NCBI GenBank assembly: GCA_900543085.1
Contig: UQQF01000007.1
Span: 5,453-69,452, forward strand
Source of the DNA: an uncultured Eubacteriales bacterium
GTDB taxonomy: Bacteria; Bacillota; Clostridia; Oscillospirales; Oscillospiraceae
Direction of reading: 5' to 3'
DNA: 64,000 nt
The notes beneath the pieces were generated by a model. That model did not search any database. It was not told the origin of the DNA and was given only the letters and a program-made list of their open reading frames with translations. Position numbers and translations under genes: made by a program. This document shows, piece after piece, positions 35,508 through 43,158 of this stretch (the stretch's first letter is position 1; each line of letters begins with the position of its first letter).

Positions 35508-36704
35508 TCAGAAGTTTATTATATTTCCACCCATGAGCGTCATAATGGCGTCAAAGAGGGTGTCAATGTCCTCACGGCTGTTGAAATAGTGCAGTGATAC
35601 TCGCAGGCGGAAGCCGTCGCCGTAAACTCCACCGTCCACCATCACGCCCATGCGCTCGAGCTCTCTTACGGTCACGCCGCTCTTAGCGCCTAGTTTCAGC
35701 GAGATAAGGCCGGAGCGGTTTTTTCGCGGGAATTCGTAAAGCAACTCTATGCCGGACTCCCTTGCCCGCTGGTAAAAGTAATCCGTAAGGTCAAGTATCC
35801 GCCTTTCAACGTTCTGTGCCCCCAGTGACGCATATCTTTCTGCCACAAGCCCCAGTGCCCGTATCCCCGGCGCGTTAGGATACCCCAGCTCATATTTACC
35901 GGCGTCGCTGCGCTGCTCAAAGTGTTTTTTCTCCGTATTGAAGCGCTCGGAATCCGACATCCATCCGGCGCCCTGTGCCATTATGCGCCGGCGAAGCTGA
36001 GGACTGAAGTACGCGAAGCCGCAGCCGCAAAAGCCCATCATCCATTTGTAGTCGTTCCCGGCGAGGAAGTCTATGCACTGCTTTTCCACGTCTATGGGGA
36101 AAGCACCGGCGGTGTGAACAACGTCAAGTGCGAATAATATTCCATTGTCCCGACAGTACCTGCCTATGTTCTCCACATCCGCACGGAAGCCGGTGGAGCT
36201 CTCCGCATGGCACAGAAAAACCACCTTAGTGCTCTCATCGCAAGATGCCGCTATGTCCTCTGCGTCAAGTGCTCCTCCGCGAGTGGTTACATACCTCAGC
36301 TCCAGCCCTCCGCGAGCCGCAAACTGCCATGCGTACCTGCAGCTGACAAAGACATCCTCGGACAGCACGACATTGTCCCCGGGGCCCAGGCCGAGACCCT
36401 GGACGAATATATTCATCAGGGACGAGGAGTTCAGACCGAAGGCTATACCGTCGGGCCTGCAGTTGAACATCCTGGCCAGCGCACGCTTTGATGCATCCAT
36501 CATCTGAATAGTGTTCATACCGTCCCACGAGGAGTCCCCGCCGACAAAGCAGCGGTCGTCCTGATATTTTCGCACCGCGTCATAAACATAGTCTGGCACA
36601 GCGCCTGTACTGCCTGTCCTCATATATGCGGTATTCCTGAGCACAGGAAAACGCTCACGTTCCGCGTCAAAAACCGCATCTACACTCAAAACAGTATCCT
36701 GCAA
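35508..36704 (-). CDS. Class V aminotransferase-fold PLP enzyme
   Basis: A 398-residue PLP enzyme of the aminotransferase class V (cysteine desulfurase/isopenicillin-N-epimerase-like) superfamily. LNSSSLMNIF is the phosphate region, ALDVVHTAGAFPID the cofactor Asp, and AGNDYKWMMGFCG holds the Schiff-base lysine. It resembles members used as lyases, epimerases or kynureninase-like hydrolases; the reaction cannot be told from sequence. TTG 36704 is chosen since GGAGG lies 9 bases upstream; the longer ATG frame from 36800 would cover the promoter. First gene of the minus-strand operon. Confidence 0.85.
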   Translation of the reverse strand: MQDTVLSVDAVFDAERERFPVLRNTAYMRTGSTGAVPDYVYDAVRKYQDDRCFVGGDSSWDGMNTIQMMDASKRALARMFNCRPDGIAFGLNSSSLMNIFVQGLGLGPGDNVVLSEDVFVSCRYAWQFAARGGLELRYVTTRGGALDAEDIAASCDESTKVVFLCHAESSTGFRADVENIGRYCRDNGILFALDVVHTAGAFPIDVEKQCIDFLAGNDYKWMMGFCGCGFAYFSPQLRRRIMAQGAGWMSDSERFNTEKKHFEQRSDAGKYELGYPNAPGIRALGLVAERYASLGAQNVERRILDLTDYFYQRARESGIELLYEFPRKNRSGLISLKLGAKSGVTVRELERMGVMVDGGVYGDGFRLRVSLHYFNSREDIDTLFDAIMTLMGGNIINF

Positions 36705-36730
36705 GACATACGACCTCCAACTGATATTAA

Positions 36731-36782
36731 CTGGTATGTTCAGTATGTCTCTGATTATATCACTGAACACACCAGACATGCA
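36731..36782 (-). promoter_or_regulatory. Operon promoter with GntR-type operator
   Basis: Arms CTGGTATGTTCAGT (36731-36744) and ACTGAACACACCAG (36762-36775) form a 14-bp inverted repeat with one mismatch. Minus-strand -10 TATAAT (36759-36754) lies between the arms, with a weak -35 TTGCAT near 36783-36778. Binding here would block the promoter; the GntR gene next door is the natural candidate. Confidence 0.8.
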
Positions 36783-36794
36783 ATTATAAATAAT

Positions 36795-36822
36795 CTCCAA
36801 AACTGAAGCACAAGTTTTGGAG
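36795..36822 (-). terminator. Terminator after the GntR gene
   Basis: TCTCCAAAACT and AGTTTTGGAGA form an 11-bp stem with an 8-base loop, followed on the minus strand by TTATTTATAA. Confidence 0.7.
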
Positions 36823-36828
36823 ACTATT

Positions 36829-37398
36829 TCAGAGCATCATGTCCTCGGCCAAACGCGACTGTGCCAGCTCAACGTCGCGCTTTTTCAGCGCGTCTATTAT
36901 GTCACTATGCTTCTTCAAATCTGAACGATCACTTATGTGCATGAGCGAGATTTTGTTCAGTAGCTCCGAGAGAATACCGGGCAGGAACCCGTTTTTTCCA
37001 ATTTCGGCAAGGCGCATATGGAAACGGGTGTTGTCCGTACGGGACGGATCGGACTCATTGGACGCTTCCAGTGTGAACTCGCGCAGGGACTCTATTTCCT
37101 CGTCTGAGGCGTTTTCAATGGCAAGGCTGACGCTGAGTTTCTCAAGCTGGAACCTTATCTGTTGTATCTGACGGAAATCGCTCTCGGTGTACTGATTGAC
37201 GAGATATCCGCGCCGTGGGTAGCTGATAAGGTAGCCCTGGTTGGTCAGCAGATGCAGAGCGTCCCGCACGGGAGCTTTGCTGACACCGAAGCGCTGCGCG
37301 ACCTCTTTCTCGCTAAGGAAAGTTTTCGGGCCTATATCGCCTGACAGTATCTCCTCGCGAATTTTATCGCATATTTTCGTTGACAACTTTTCGTCCAT
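36829..37398 (-). CDS. GntR-family regulator, FadR-like (FCD) type
   Basis: A 189-residue one-component regulator. The winged HTH (1-~68) shows LSEKEVAQRFGVSKAPVRDALHLLTNQGYL and YPRRGYLVN. The all-helical FCD sensory domain (~80-189) has TRFHMRLAEIGKN and a late SDIIDAL histidine/aspartate region, which usually binds a carboxylate or metal-bound ligand. It likely represses the adjoining catabolic operon through the dyad at 36731-36775. GGGG lies 6 bases before ATG 37398. It has its own terminator, so is a separate unit. Confidence 0.9.
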   Translation of the reverse strand: MDEKLSTKICDKIREEILSGDIGPKTFLSEKEVAQRFGVSKAPVRDALHLLTNQGYLISYPRRGYLVNQYTESDFRQIQQIRFQLEKLSVSLAIENASDEEIESLREFTLEASNESDPSRTDNTRFHMRLAEIGKNGFLPGILSELLNKISLMHISDRSDLKKHSDIIDALKKRDVELAQSRLAEDMML

Positions 37399-38239
37399 TT
37401 ATATCCCCATTTTCACACAGAATTGCTAATGACCTATACTATGGCGAATTTATTCCATGACATAAAAGAGTCTTTCGATTCGTGCGTTTGGCATCATTAA
37501 TTCATGACTTTCTATTTATCATAAATCAGCCATGCGTTCTTGTCAATCAGGTGTTGTACTATTTCCTGTGGTTCTCAAATTGGTTTACTACATACACTCT
37601 AAACCAGGAAACGTTGAAATAGCCTACCCCCCTCCCCCGGAGCCGCAGCGACGAAAAACATCCCAGATGCTCATGCATCCGGGCTGTTTACGCACATACA
37701 TGGTTTCCATGTATAGAAGTGCGCCATTCGGGTAATCGCATACGCCTGGCGTGAATCTGCGCAGCGTGTCCCGTTGCCAGAAATATATGTTGATACGCTC
37801 GCAAGTGGGGCGAGTGGCCAGCCACTCACTAAAAAACTTGTTGGGGCCGAGGCCCCAAACCCTACAAAGCTCAAAACTCCTGGTCTCTTTACCGGGAGTT
37901 TTCTCAGCGACTCACCCACGCGGGCGCTTTGGTTTTACGTGTTGGCTGTCTTTCTGCCGTCAAGTGATGCGCGGTAAAAAAATTGCTATGGAGTTGAAAA
38001 CAAGCGTACGATGCGTACGAAGTGTACGAAGCCGCATAACAAAAGGCCAGCAATAGCTAAGCTCGTACACATCGTACGCATCGTACGGATAATTTAAAGT
38101 CGCTACCTTATTTTTAGCATCGCGCATATATGCGTTTATGGGCGATTGGCTGCGTACGTACATACGCAGCAACTGAGCGTACTTCATATATGCGTCTCAA
38201 AAAGTCTGTGGACTTTTTGAGGAGAGGAGGCGCAGCGGA
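37399..38239. other. Left junction region of the conjugative element, no clear gene
   Basis: It contains an A/T-rich leader, the ~75-bp copy of the inverted end repeat (37805-37895), a 28-bp inverted repeat of CGTAC units (38005-38032 with 38061-38088), the palindrome GCTGCGTACGTACATACGCAGC (38149-38170), and a strong hairpin CTCAAAAAGTC/GACTTTTTGAG (38196-38221). No tRNA or recombinase site was recognised. A minus frame near 37671-37905 encodes a plausible C-terminus but is likely a remnant. Confidence 0.5.
37805..37895 (+). repeat. Element end repeat, left copy
   Basis: GAGTGGCCAGCCACTC, AAAAAAC, GTTGGGGccgaGGCCCCAAACCC and CTCAAA recur inverted, in the same order, at about 63800-63890. 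Each copy has the short GAGTGGCC palindrome, a GTTGGGG/CCCCAA hairpin and a terminator-like hairpin. Confidence 0.7.
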
Positions 38240-38338
38240 ATGACTGAGTTTTGCCACCAACGGCGGGACGAAGGATATGGAGCTTGTGCCGACGACTACC
38301 CTCGGAGAGCCCACGGCACTTTGCAGCCTTCAGGCTGA
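38240..38338 (+). CDS. Possible small protein in the element leader
   Basis: A 32-codon frame (ATG 38240) follows GGAGAGGAGG by 9 bases and a strong hairpin by 19. The product is polar, with Cys and Arg (TEFCHQRRDEGYGACADDYPR). No family is recognised and it may be non-coding leader. Confidence 0.3.
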   Translation: MTEFCHQRRDEGYGACADDYPRRAHGTLQPSG

Positions 38339-38877
38339 AAGTGTCATAGTGGGTTATTACGCTTTCCGCAGAAAGCGCTTCCTCGTACGCTTGTACGCTC
38401 GTACGGATGATTTGAATTCATTTCGCTTTTCTTGCAGGGCTACACCATTTCAGCGTAGTCCATCGCGTTGTTCAGGGTGTACCAAAGCGGTAGCCCCCAG
38501 ATGAGGGCTGCTGTGCCGCACCGTAGCCCTTTCACTGGGGCCTCATGTTTTGCGAGGCCCCAGCGCGACGGTTGCTACGATTGCAACGGTTACTTTACCA
38601 CTGCCTATTTTACCGTTGCAACCGTTGCAATCGTCGCGGCGAGAAGCGAAAAGTTTTGCTCTTGCGCGTTTTTAGAATCGATGGTACAATGAAATTGCGA
38701 AAGGAAAATTGAATAACCGACGAATCCAAAGAGCATCCAGCTTGACAGCCGGGTGCTCTTTTCACGTCCTAGCAAGGAGGCGAAAAAACACGTAGCGAGT
38801 TAAAACAAGCGTACATGCGTACAAGCGTACGCAAAGGTCAGCTCAGGCGACTTTAAAATTTCACAAGGAGGCAAAAC
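38339..38877. other. Leader region with promoter and attenuator-like hairpin
   Basis: No certain gene. It contains CGTAC-type repeats (38384-38405; 38808-38832), a GTTGCAACGG-type inverted repeat (about 38568-38637), and a promoter -35 TTGCGC (38662-38667), 17-bp spacer, -10 TACAAT (38685-38690). A short frame from TTG 38709 (28 codons) runs through a hairpin, AAAGAGCATCC (38728-38738) and GGGTGCTCTTT (38751-38761). Confidence 0.5.
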
Positions 38878-39111
38878 ATTATTTACACCGACTACACCGA
38901 CACACCGCCCAAAGAGCTGCTCAAACAGTGGGAAGAAGAGCGTGAACCCAAGCCCACGCTGGACAACACAGCGTTCTACGCCGTTGACGAGGACGGAAAA
39001 ACATATTTTTACTGCGGCGGCTCGCGCTTGAAAGTAAGTGAGCATTTCGCGTATACAGGCAAATCTGTAGGTGCGCTCATTGAAAACATAATAAACTACG
39101 CGGCACAATAA
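38878..39111 (+). CDS. Small conserved-looking element protein, ATT start
   Basis: A 77-residue product not found by standard start codons: from ATT 38878 (alternatively ATT 38881), 6 bases after AAGGAGG, the frame reads IIYTDYTDTPPKELLKQW... to TAA 39111. The composition is protein-like (CGGSRLKVSEHF, ENIINYAAQ) and acidic-aromatic. I know similar short proteins beside recombinases in Clostridial elements, but not their function. It precedes the recombinase promoter by 4 bases. Confidence 0.6.
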   Translation: MIYTDYTDTPPKELLKQWEEEREPKPTLDNTAFYAVDEDGKTYFYCGGSRLKVSEHFAYTGKSVGALIENIINYAAQ

Positions 39112-39115
39112 ATAA

Positions 39116-39161
39116 TTGCAGGCAGCCCGCGCTTGCGGTATAATGCTTGCATAAGCGCGGG
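39116..39161 (+). promoter_or_regulatory. Recombinase promoter inside a perfect dyad
   Basis: -35 TTGCAG (39116-39121), 17-bp spacer, -10 TATAAT (39139-39144). CAGCCCGCGCTT (39123-39134) and AAGCGCGGGCTG (about 39152-39163) form a perfect 12-bp inverted repeat around the -10, an operator or early-RNA hairpin. Confidence 0.75.
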
Positions 39162-39185
39162 CTGTTTCGCACAAAGGAGGTTAAT

Positions 39186-40817
39186 TTGAAACAGCCTAAA
39201 ACCTATAACACTGCACTGTACATGCGCCTGAGCCGCGACGATGAGAGTTACGGCGACAGCGTGAGTATTGAAACCCAGCGCACGATTCTTCGTAAGTACG
39301 CCGCAGAAAACGGCCTGCATATTGTGGATGAGTACGTGGACGACGGCTGGAGTGGAACGAACTTCGAGCGTCCCTCGTTCAAGCGAATGATGGCCGACGT
39401 GGACATGGGCAAGGTCAACTGCATCGTGACCAAAGATCTCAGTCGCTTTGGTCGCGAGCACGTTATGATGGACTACTACCTAGAGTTCGTGTTCCCGGAG
39501 AAGCAGATACGCTACATAGCCGTCACGGAAAATGAGGACACGGAGCGTGGATTGAGCGACTTCGTACCGTTCAAAAACCTGTTCAACGAGATGTACAGCA
39601 AGGACATTTCCAAGAAGGTTCATTCCTCTTATCTGCTGAAAGCGCAGAAAGGCCAGTTTACCGGCTGCCTTGCCCCCTTCGGGTATCGGAAAGACCCGGA
39701 GGACAAAAACCATCTGCTGATTGATGAGGAAACGGCCCCCATTGTCCGGCGTCTGTTTGCGTGGGCGCTGGAAGGACACGGCCCCAACTACATCCGGCGC
39801 AGGCTGGAAGAAGAAAAAATCCCATGCCCGACCTACTGGAACCGGGTGCGGGGCTTTCGGAACGTGTCAACCAAGTGGGAAAAGAAAGACCCGGTAAACG
39901 GGCGGTATATCTGGGACTTCTCCGTGATTAAGGACATCCTGATGAACCCCGTCTACACCGGCGCTATCGCTTCCCAGAAGAAGGAATACCGCTTCAAAAT
40001 CGGTACCATCGGGGAGAAAAAGCCGGAGGACTGGATTGTGGTGGAGAACCAGCATGAGCCGCTTGTTGACCGCAAGACCTTTGACATCGTGCAGCGCAAG
40101 CTGAAATCCCGGCAGCGCCCCCGCCAGACCGGGGAAATCAGCCTGTTTGCGGGGCTTATCAAGTGCGGCGAGTGCGGGAAGTCGCTGACGATCCGCTACA
40201 CCAACGACAAGCACCCGAAGCAGATTTATTCCTGTAAGACCTACAACGCCTACGGGAAACAGCACTGTACCCAGCACCGGGTTGAGTACGACACCCTTTA
40301 CAGCCTTGTGCTGAACAAAATCCGGGAGTGCGCCAGAGCCGCCCTGATGGACGGGGAAGCCGTTGCCGGGAAGCTGACCGACACCTGCGAAGCCGAGCAG
40401 AAAGGCCAGCGGGAAGCGTTGGAGCGTTCCCTAACCAAAGACGAGGAACGGATTGACGTTCTGGAAAAGATGGTGCTGCGGCTGTATGAGGACATGGTTG
40501 CCGGGCGTATCAGCGAAGCGAACTTCAATCTGCTGATGGAAAAGACGCAGGCGGAACAGGCCGAGTTGAAAGCAAAGGTCACGGAAGGCCGGAAGAAGCT
40601 GGCCGATGAAATCCGGCTTGCGTGTGACGCCCGCCAGTGGGTGGAAGCCATTCAGGAATACGCCGACATCACGGAACTGGACGCCGCCACCCTAAACCGC
40701 CTGATTAAAGAAATCGTTGTCCATGAGAGCATAGACAGCGATAAGACAAGACACATTTCTATCGAAATTCATTTCAATCTCAAACCCATCCCGGAGGTGG
40801 AGCAGGTCACGGCCTGA
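39186..40817 (+). CDS. Large serine recombinase (TnpX/TndX type)
   Basis: Excises and integrates mobile elements. 543 residues: resolvase domain (1-~150) with YMRLSRDD (nucleophile S16) and TKDLSRFGREH; recombinase domain (~165-290, APFGYRKDPED); zinc ribbon (about 325-370, IKCGECGKSLTIRY, CKTYNAYGKQHC); and a long coiled coil (~400-480). TTG 39186 is chosen as AGGAGG (39175-39180) lies 5 bases before it; the upstream frame from 39147 crosses the promoter dyad. It lies directly before a cut-off pilin gene, inside the conjugation module rather than at an element edge. Confidence 0.92.
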   Translation: MKQPKTYNTALYMRLSRDDESYGDSVSIETQRTILRKYAAENGLHIVDEYVDDGWSGTNFERPSFKRMMADVDMGKVNCIVTKDLSRFGREHVMMDYYLEFVFPEKQIRYIAVTENEDTERGLSDFVPFKNLFNEMYSKDISKKVHSSYLLKAQKGQFTGCLAPFGYRKDPEDKNHLLIDEETAPIVRRLFAWALEGHGPNYIRRRLEEEKIPCPTYWNRVRGFRNVSTKWEKKDPVNGRYIWDFSVIKDILMNPVYTGAIASQKKEYRFKIGTIGEKKPEDWIVVENQHEPLVDRKTFDIVQRKLKSRQRPRQTGEISLFAGLIKCGECGKSLTIRYTNDKHPKQIYSCKTYNAYGKQHCTQHRVEYDTLYSLVLNKIRECARAALMDGEAVAGKLTDTCEAEQKGQREALERSLTKDEERIDVLEKMVLRLYEDMVAGRISEANFNLLMEKTQAEQAELKAKVTEGRKKLADEIRLACDARQWVEAIQEYADITELDAATLNRLIKEIVVHESIDSDKTRHISIEIHFNLKPIPEVEQVTA

Positions 40818-40855
40818 CCTGCCCCCGCCGGGGCGGTTCTTAAAAACTCCATAGA

Positions 40856-40992
40856 TATTTCTTGACACGCCGCCGCCCGCCATCGAGCCGTTTTCCTACA
40901 CCTATTTGGGGATAAAACAACTGGTCGCGGGCGGCGGCGTTGCGCTCATCGGCATGACGCTTGTGCCGCTGCTCTCAGGTCTGTTCGGCTGA
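40856..40992 (+). pseudogene. Maff2-like (VirB2-type) pilin, 3' remnant
   Basis: The last 27 codons before TGA 40992 (IKQLVAGGGVALIGMTLVPLLSGLFG) match the C-terminal membrane helix of the small Maff2 protein that precedes VirB6 in Tn1549-like elements. Its N-terminal half is replaced by unrelated sequence (FLDTPPPAIEPFSYTYLG) following the recombinase; no start or ribosome site remains. A junction at about 40,905 is likely. Confidence 0.75.
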
Positions 40993-41047
40993 TGGCAGCA
41001 AGAAACTTGCCCCGCGCTCTCGGGTGCGGGGCTGGAGGTGACGGTAC

Positions 41048-41917
41048 ATAGAGTTCCTCAAAAACGCGCTGACCGAGTGGATTAAAGAAATTCTCGCCGG
41101 CGGCATTATCTCGAACCTCACCGGTCTCTTTGATAACGTCAACGAGAACGTCTCACAGATAAGCGGTCAGATAGGCCAGACGCCGCAGGGCTGGAACAGT
41201 GACATCTTCAGCATGATACAGACGCTGTCCGAGACTGTTATCTTGCCCATCGCTGGCGTAATCCTTGCCATCGTCATGACACTGGAGCTTATACAGATTA
41301 TCACGGACAGGAACAACTTCCACGAGATTGAAACCGCCGTGTTCTTCAAGTGGATGTTCAAGAGCGCGTGTGCGATCCTAATCGTTACGAACACCTGGAC
41401 GATAGTCATGGGCGTTTTCGATGCGGCTCAGAGCGTGGTCGCACAGGCGGCCGGCGTGGTCGTGGGCGACGCGACCGTGGACATATCTACAATGATGGAT
41501 GGTCTCGAAGAAAGGCTGATGGAAATGGACATCGGCCCGCTGTTCGGCCTGTGGTTCCAGAGCCTGTTCGTAAACGTCACTGCCTGGGCGGTGGCCATCT
41601 GCATCTTCATAGTCATCTACGGGCGCATGCTGGAGGTGTATTTGACCGCCTCGATTGCCCCTATTCCGATGGCGACAATGATGGGCAAAGAGTTCTGCGG
41701 TATGGGCCAGAATTACCTCAGAAGCCTGCTCGCGCTGGCGTTCCAGGCGTTCCTTATCATTGTCTGTGTGGCTATCTATGCCGTGCTGGTGCAGAATATA
41801 GCGCTCGACGAGGACGTTTCAAAAGCCATTTGGACGTGCATGGGTTACACCATACTCTTGTGTTTCACGTTGTTTAAGACTAGCAGCATGGCGCGGAGTA
41901 TATTCGCCGCGCACTAA
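41048..41917 (+). CDS. VirB6/TrbL-like conjugation membrane protein
   Basis: A 289-residue polytopic protein of the VirB6/TrbL group, part of the inner-membrane core of the type IV secretion machine. At least five membrane segments (SETVILPIAGVILAIVMTLEL, MFKSACAILIVTNTW, VAICIFIVIYGRMLEV, LLALAFQAFLIIVCVAIY). Read from ATA 41048, 9 bases after GGAGG (41034-41038), the N-terminus EFLKNALTEWIKEILAGGIISNLTGLFDNVN matches this family; a standard-codon start (ATG 41213) would drop 55 conserved residues. The ATA start is unusual. A CCCCGC/GCGGGG hairpin precedes the site. Confidence 0.85.
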   Translation: MEFLKNALTEWIKEILAGGIISNLTGLFDNVNENVSQISGQIGQTPQGWNSDIFSMIQTLSETVILPIAGVILAIVMTLELIQIITDRNNFHEIETAVFFKWMFKSACAILIVTNTWTIVMGVFDAAQSVVAQAAGVVVGDATVDISTMMDGLEERLMEMDIGPLFGLWFQSLFVNVTAWAVAICIFIVIYGRMLEVYLTASIAPIPMATMMGKEFCGMGQNYLRSLLALAFQAFLIIVCVAIYAVLVQNIALDEDVSKAIWTCMGYTILLCFTLFKTSSMARSIFAAH

Positions 41918-41937
41918 TTTATGAAGGGAGCTCCAAT

Positions 41938-42297
41938 ATGAGTGAAACTGTAGATATGTCCGTAAACATACGGCATATACCAAACGGCAAAAGCCTGCTG
42001 GCGACGGCCAGCGTGACGCTAGGTGGCTGCTTTGCCGTCTGCGGCATACAGGTGCGCGAGGGCAAGAACGGCGTTTTTGTCTCAATGCCGCAGCGCAAGG
42101 ATGCCAATGGCAAATACCATGACATTTGCTTCCCGACCACCGCCGAGATGCGCCAGGCCATCAACGCCGCCGTGCTCGGTGAGTACGAGCGCACGGCACC
42201 GTCGCGGGCGTCTCTCCTTGAAGCCCTGCGAGAGAAAACTCCTGAGCAGAACAAGCCCCGCGAGCACGCTAAAAGCCGCAATGTTGGTGCAAGATAA
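41938..42297 (+). CDS. SpoVG-like protein
   Basis: A 119-residue protein with the SpoVG fold pattern in its first ~85 residues (VDMSVNIRHIPNGKSLLATASVTLGGCFAVCGIQVREGKNGVFVSMPQR, HDICFPTTAEMRQAINAAVLGEYE). Bacillus SpoVG is a small RNA/DNA-binding regulator; element-borne homologues are common in conjugation modules but unstudied. The basic C-terminal tail is not conserved. AAGGGAG lies before ATG 41938; it follows the VirB6-like gene by 20 bases. Confidence 0.85.
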   Translation: MSETVDMSVNIRHIPNGKSLLATASVTLGGCFAVCGIQVREGKNGVFVSMPQRKDANGKYHDICFPTTAEMRQAINAAVLGEYERTAPSRASLLEALREKTPEQNKPREHAKSRNVGAR

Positions 42298-42337
42298 GGG
42301 CTGCACTCTGCAAAAGCCAGCAGTAAGGAGTGATGCT

Positions 42338-42787
42338 GTGAAAGCTATACCTATTACATTGAAGCAAGCAAACGACTATGTAAGCTCGCATCACCGACAC
42401 CACAGGCCCGTTGCAGGTCACAAGTTTTCCGTAGGTTGCGAGATAAACGGCAAGCTGGCGGGAATCGTCATAGCTGGACGGCCTGTAAGCCGCCACATGG
42501 ATGACGGTTTCACGCTTGAGGTAACACGGCTTTGCTCTGATGGGAGTAAAAACGTGTGCAGCTTTCTTTATGCCACTGCCGCGCGCATAGCTAAAGCTAT
42601 GGGTTATAAAAGGATAATAACCTATACCTTAGACAGCGAACCGGGTACAAGCCTGAAAGCAGCCGGTTGGTTGTGCGCAGGCAGAGCCGGCGGCTTGCAG
42701 TGGACTGGCAAGCGCCGGCCAAGGGAGCAGCTTTATCCTGCACAAATGAAACTGCGTTACGAAAAGATATTGTACGAAGGAGAATGA
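42338..42787 (+). CDS. XF1762-like acetyltransferase-fold protein
   Basis: A 149-residue protein of the XF1762 family (KAIPITLKQANDYVSSHHRHHRPVAGHKFSVGCEI, EVTRLCSDGSKNVCSFLYATAARIAKAMGYKRIITYTL), whose layout resembles a GNAT-like fold. Function is unknown; it is frequent in phage and conjugative elements. GTG 42338 is chosen since AAGGAG (42325-42330) lies 7 bases before it; the frame extends upstream into the SpoVG-like gene. The PrgI gene starts 2 bases after the stop codon. Confidence 0.75.
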   Translation: MKAIPITLKQANDYVSSHHRHHRPVAGHKFSVGCEINGKLAGIVIAGRPVSRHMDDGFTLEVTRLCSDGSKNVCSFLYATAARIAKAMGYKRIITYTLDSEPGTSLKAAGWLCAGRAGGLQWTGKRRPREQLYPAQMKLRYEKILYEGE

Positions 42788-42789
42788 CC

Positions 42790-43158
42790 ATGCCATACAT
42801 ACCCGTCCCCAAAGACCTCACGAAAGTGAAGTCCAAAGTGTTGTTTAACCTCACGAAGCGCCAGCTTGTCTGTTTCGGCGGCGGGGCGCTTATTGGGGTT
42901 CCGCTGTTTTTCCTGCTCAAAGGGCCGCTGGGCAACTCGTCGGCGGCTATCTGCATGATTGTCGCCATGATGCCGTTCTTTTTGTTTGCGCTGTACGAAA
43001 AGAACGGTCTGCCGCTTGAGAAATACCTTATATATTTAATAAGGACGTGCTTTATACGCCCCAAGCGACGGCCATACATGACGAACAACCTCTATGCGGC
43101 CCTTGAGAAGCAGGACAGGTTAGACAGGGAGGTGCATAGAATCGTTCGCAAAACTTAA
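42790..43158 (+). CDS. PrgI-family conjugation protein (VirB3-like)
   Basis: A 122-residue membrane protein with the PrgI signature: PYIPVPKDLTKVKSKVLFNLTKRQLVCFGGGALIGVPLFFLLK, a second membrane helix (AAICMIVAMMPFFLFALYEKNG) and the basic LIRTCFIRPKRRPYMTNNLY. PrgI is a short inner-membrane partner of VirB4, equal to VirB3. ATG 42790 lies 7 bases after GGAG; ATG 42784 overlaps the previous stop and is too near. Its 3' end overlaps VirB4 if the latter starts at 43136. Confidence 0.9.
   Translation: MPYIPVPKDLTKVKSKVLFNLTKRQLVCFGGGALIGVPLFFLLKGPLGNSSAAICMIVAMMPFFLFALYEKNGLPLEKYLIYLIRTCFIRPKRRPYMTNNLYAALEKQDRLDREVHRIVRKT

Noticed and set aside
37671..37919. Minus-strand frames in the left junction
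   Set aside because: One frame ends with a plausible protein-like C-terminus, but there is no start, ribosome site or family match; treated as a remnant at most.
37999..38090. CRISPR-like appearance of the CGTAC repeats
   Set aside because: Units are short, partly inverted and without regular spacers; no cas genes.
39600..40817. Possible chimaeric recombinase (change in codon style about 39,650)
   Set aside because: Only an impression by eye; domain order and frame are intact, so no separate claim is made.
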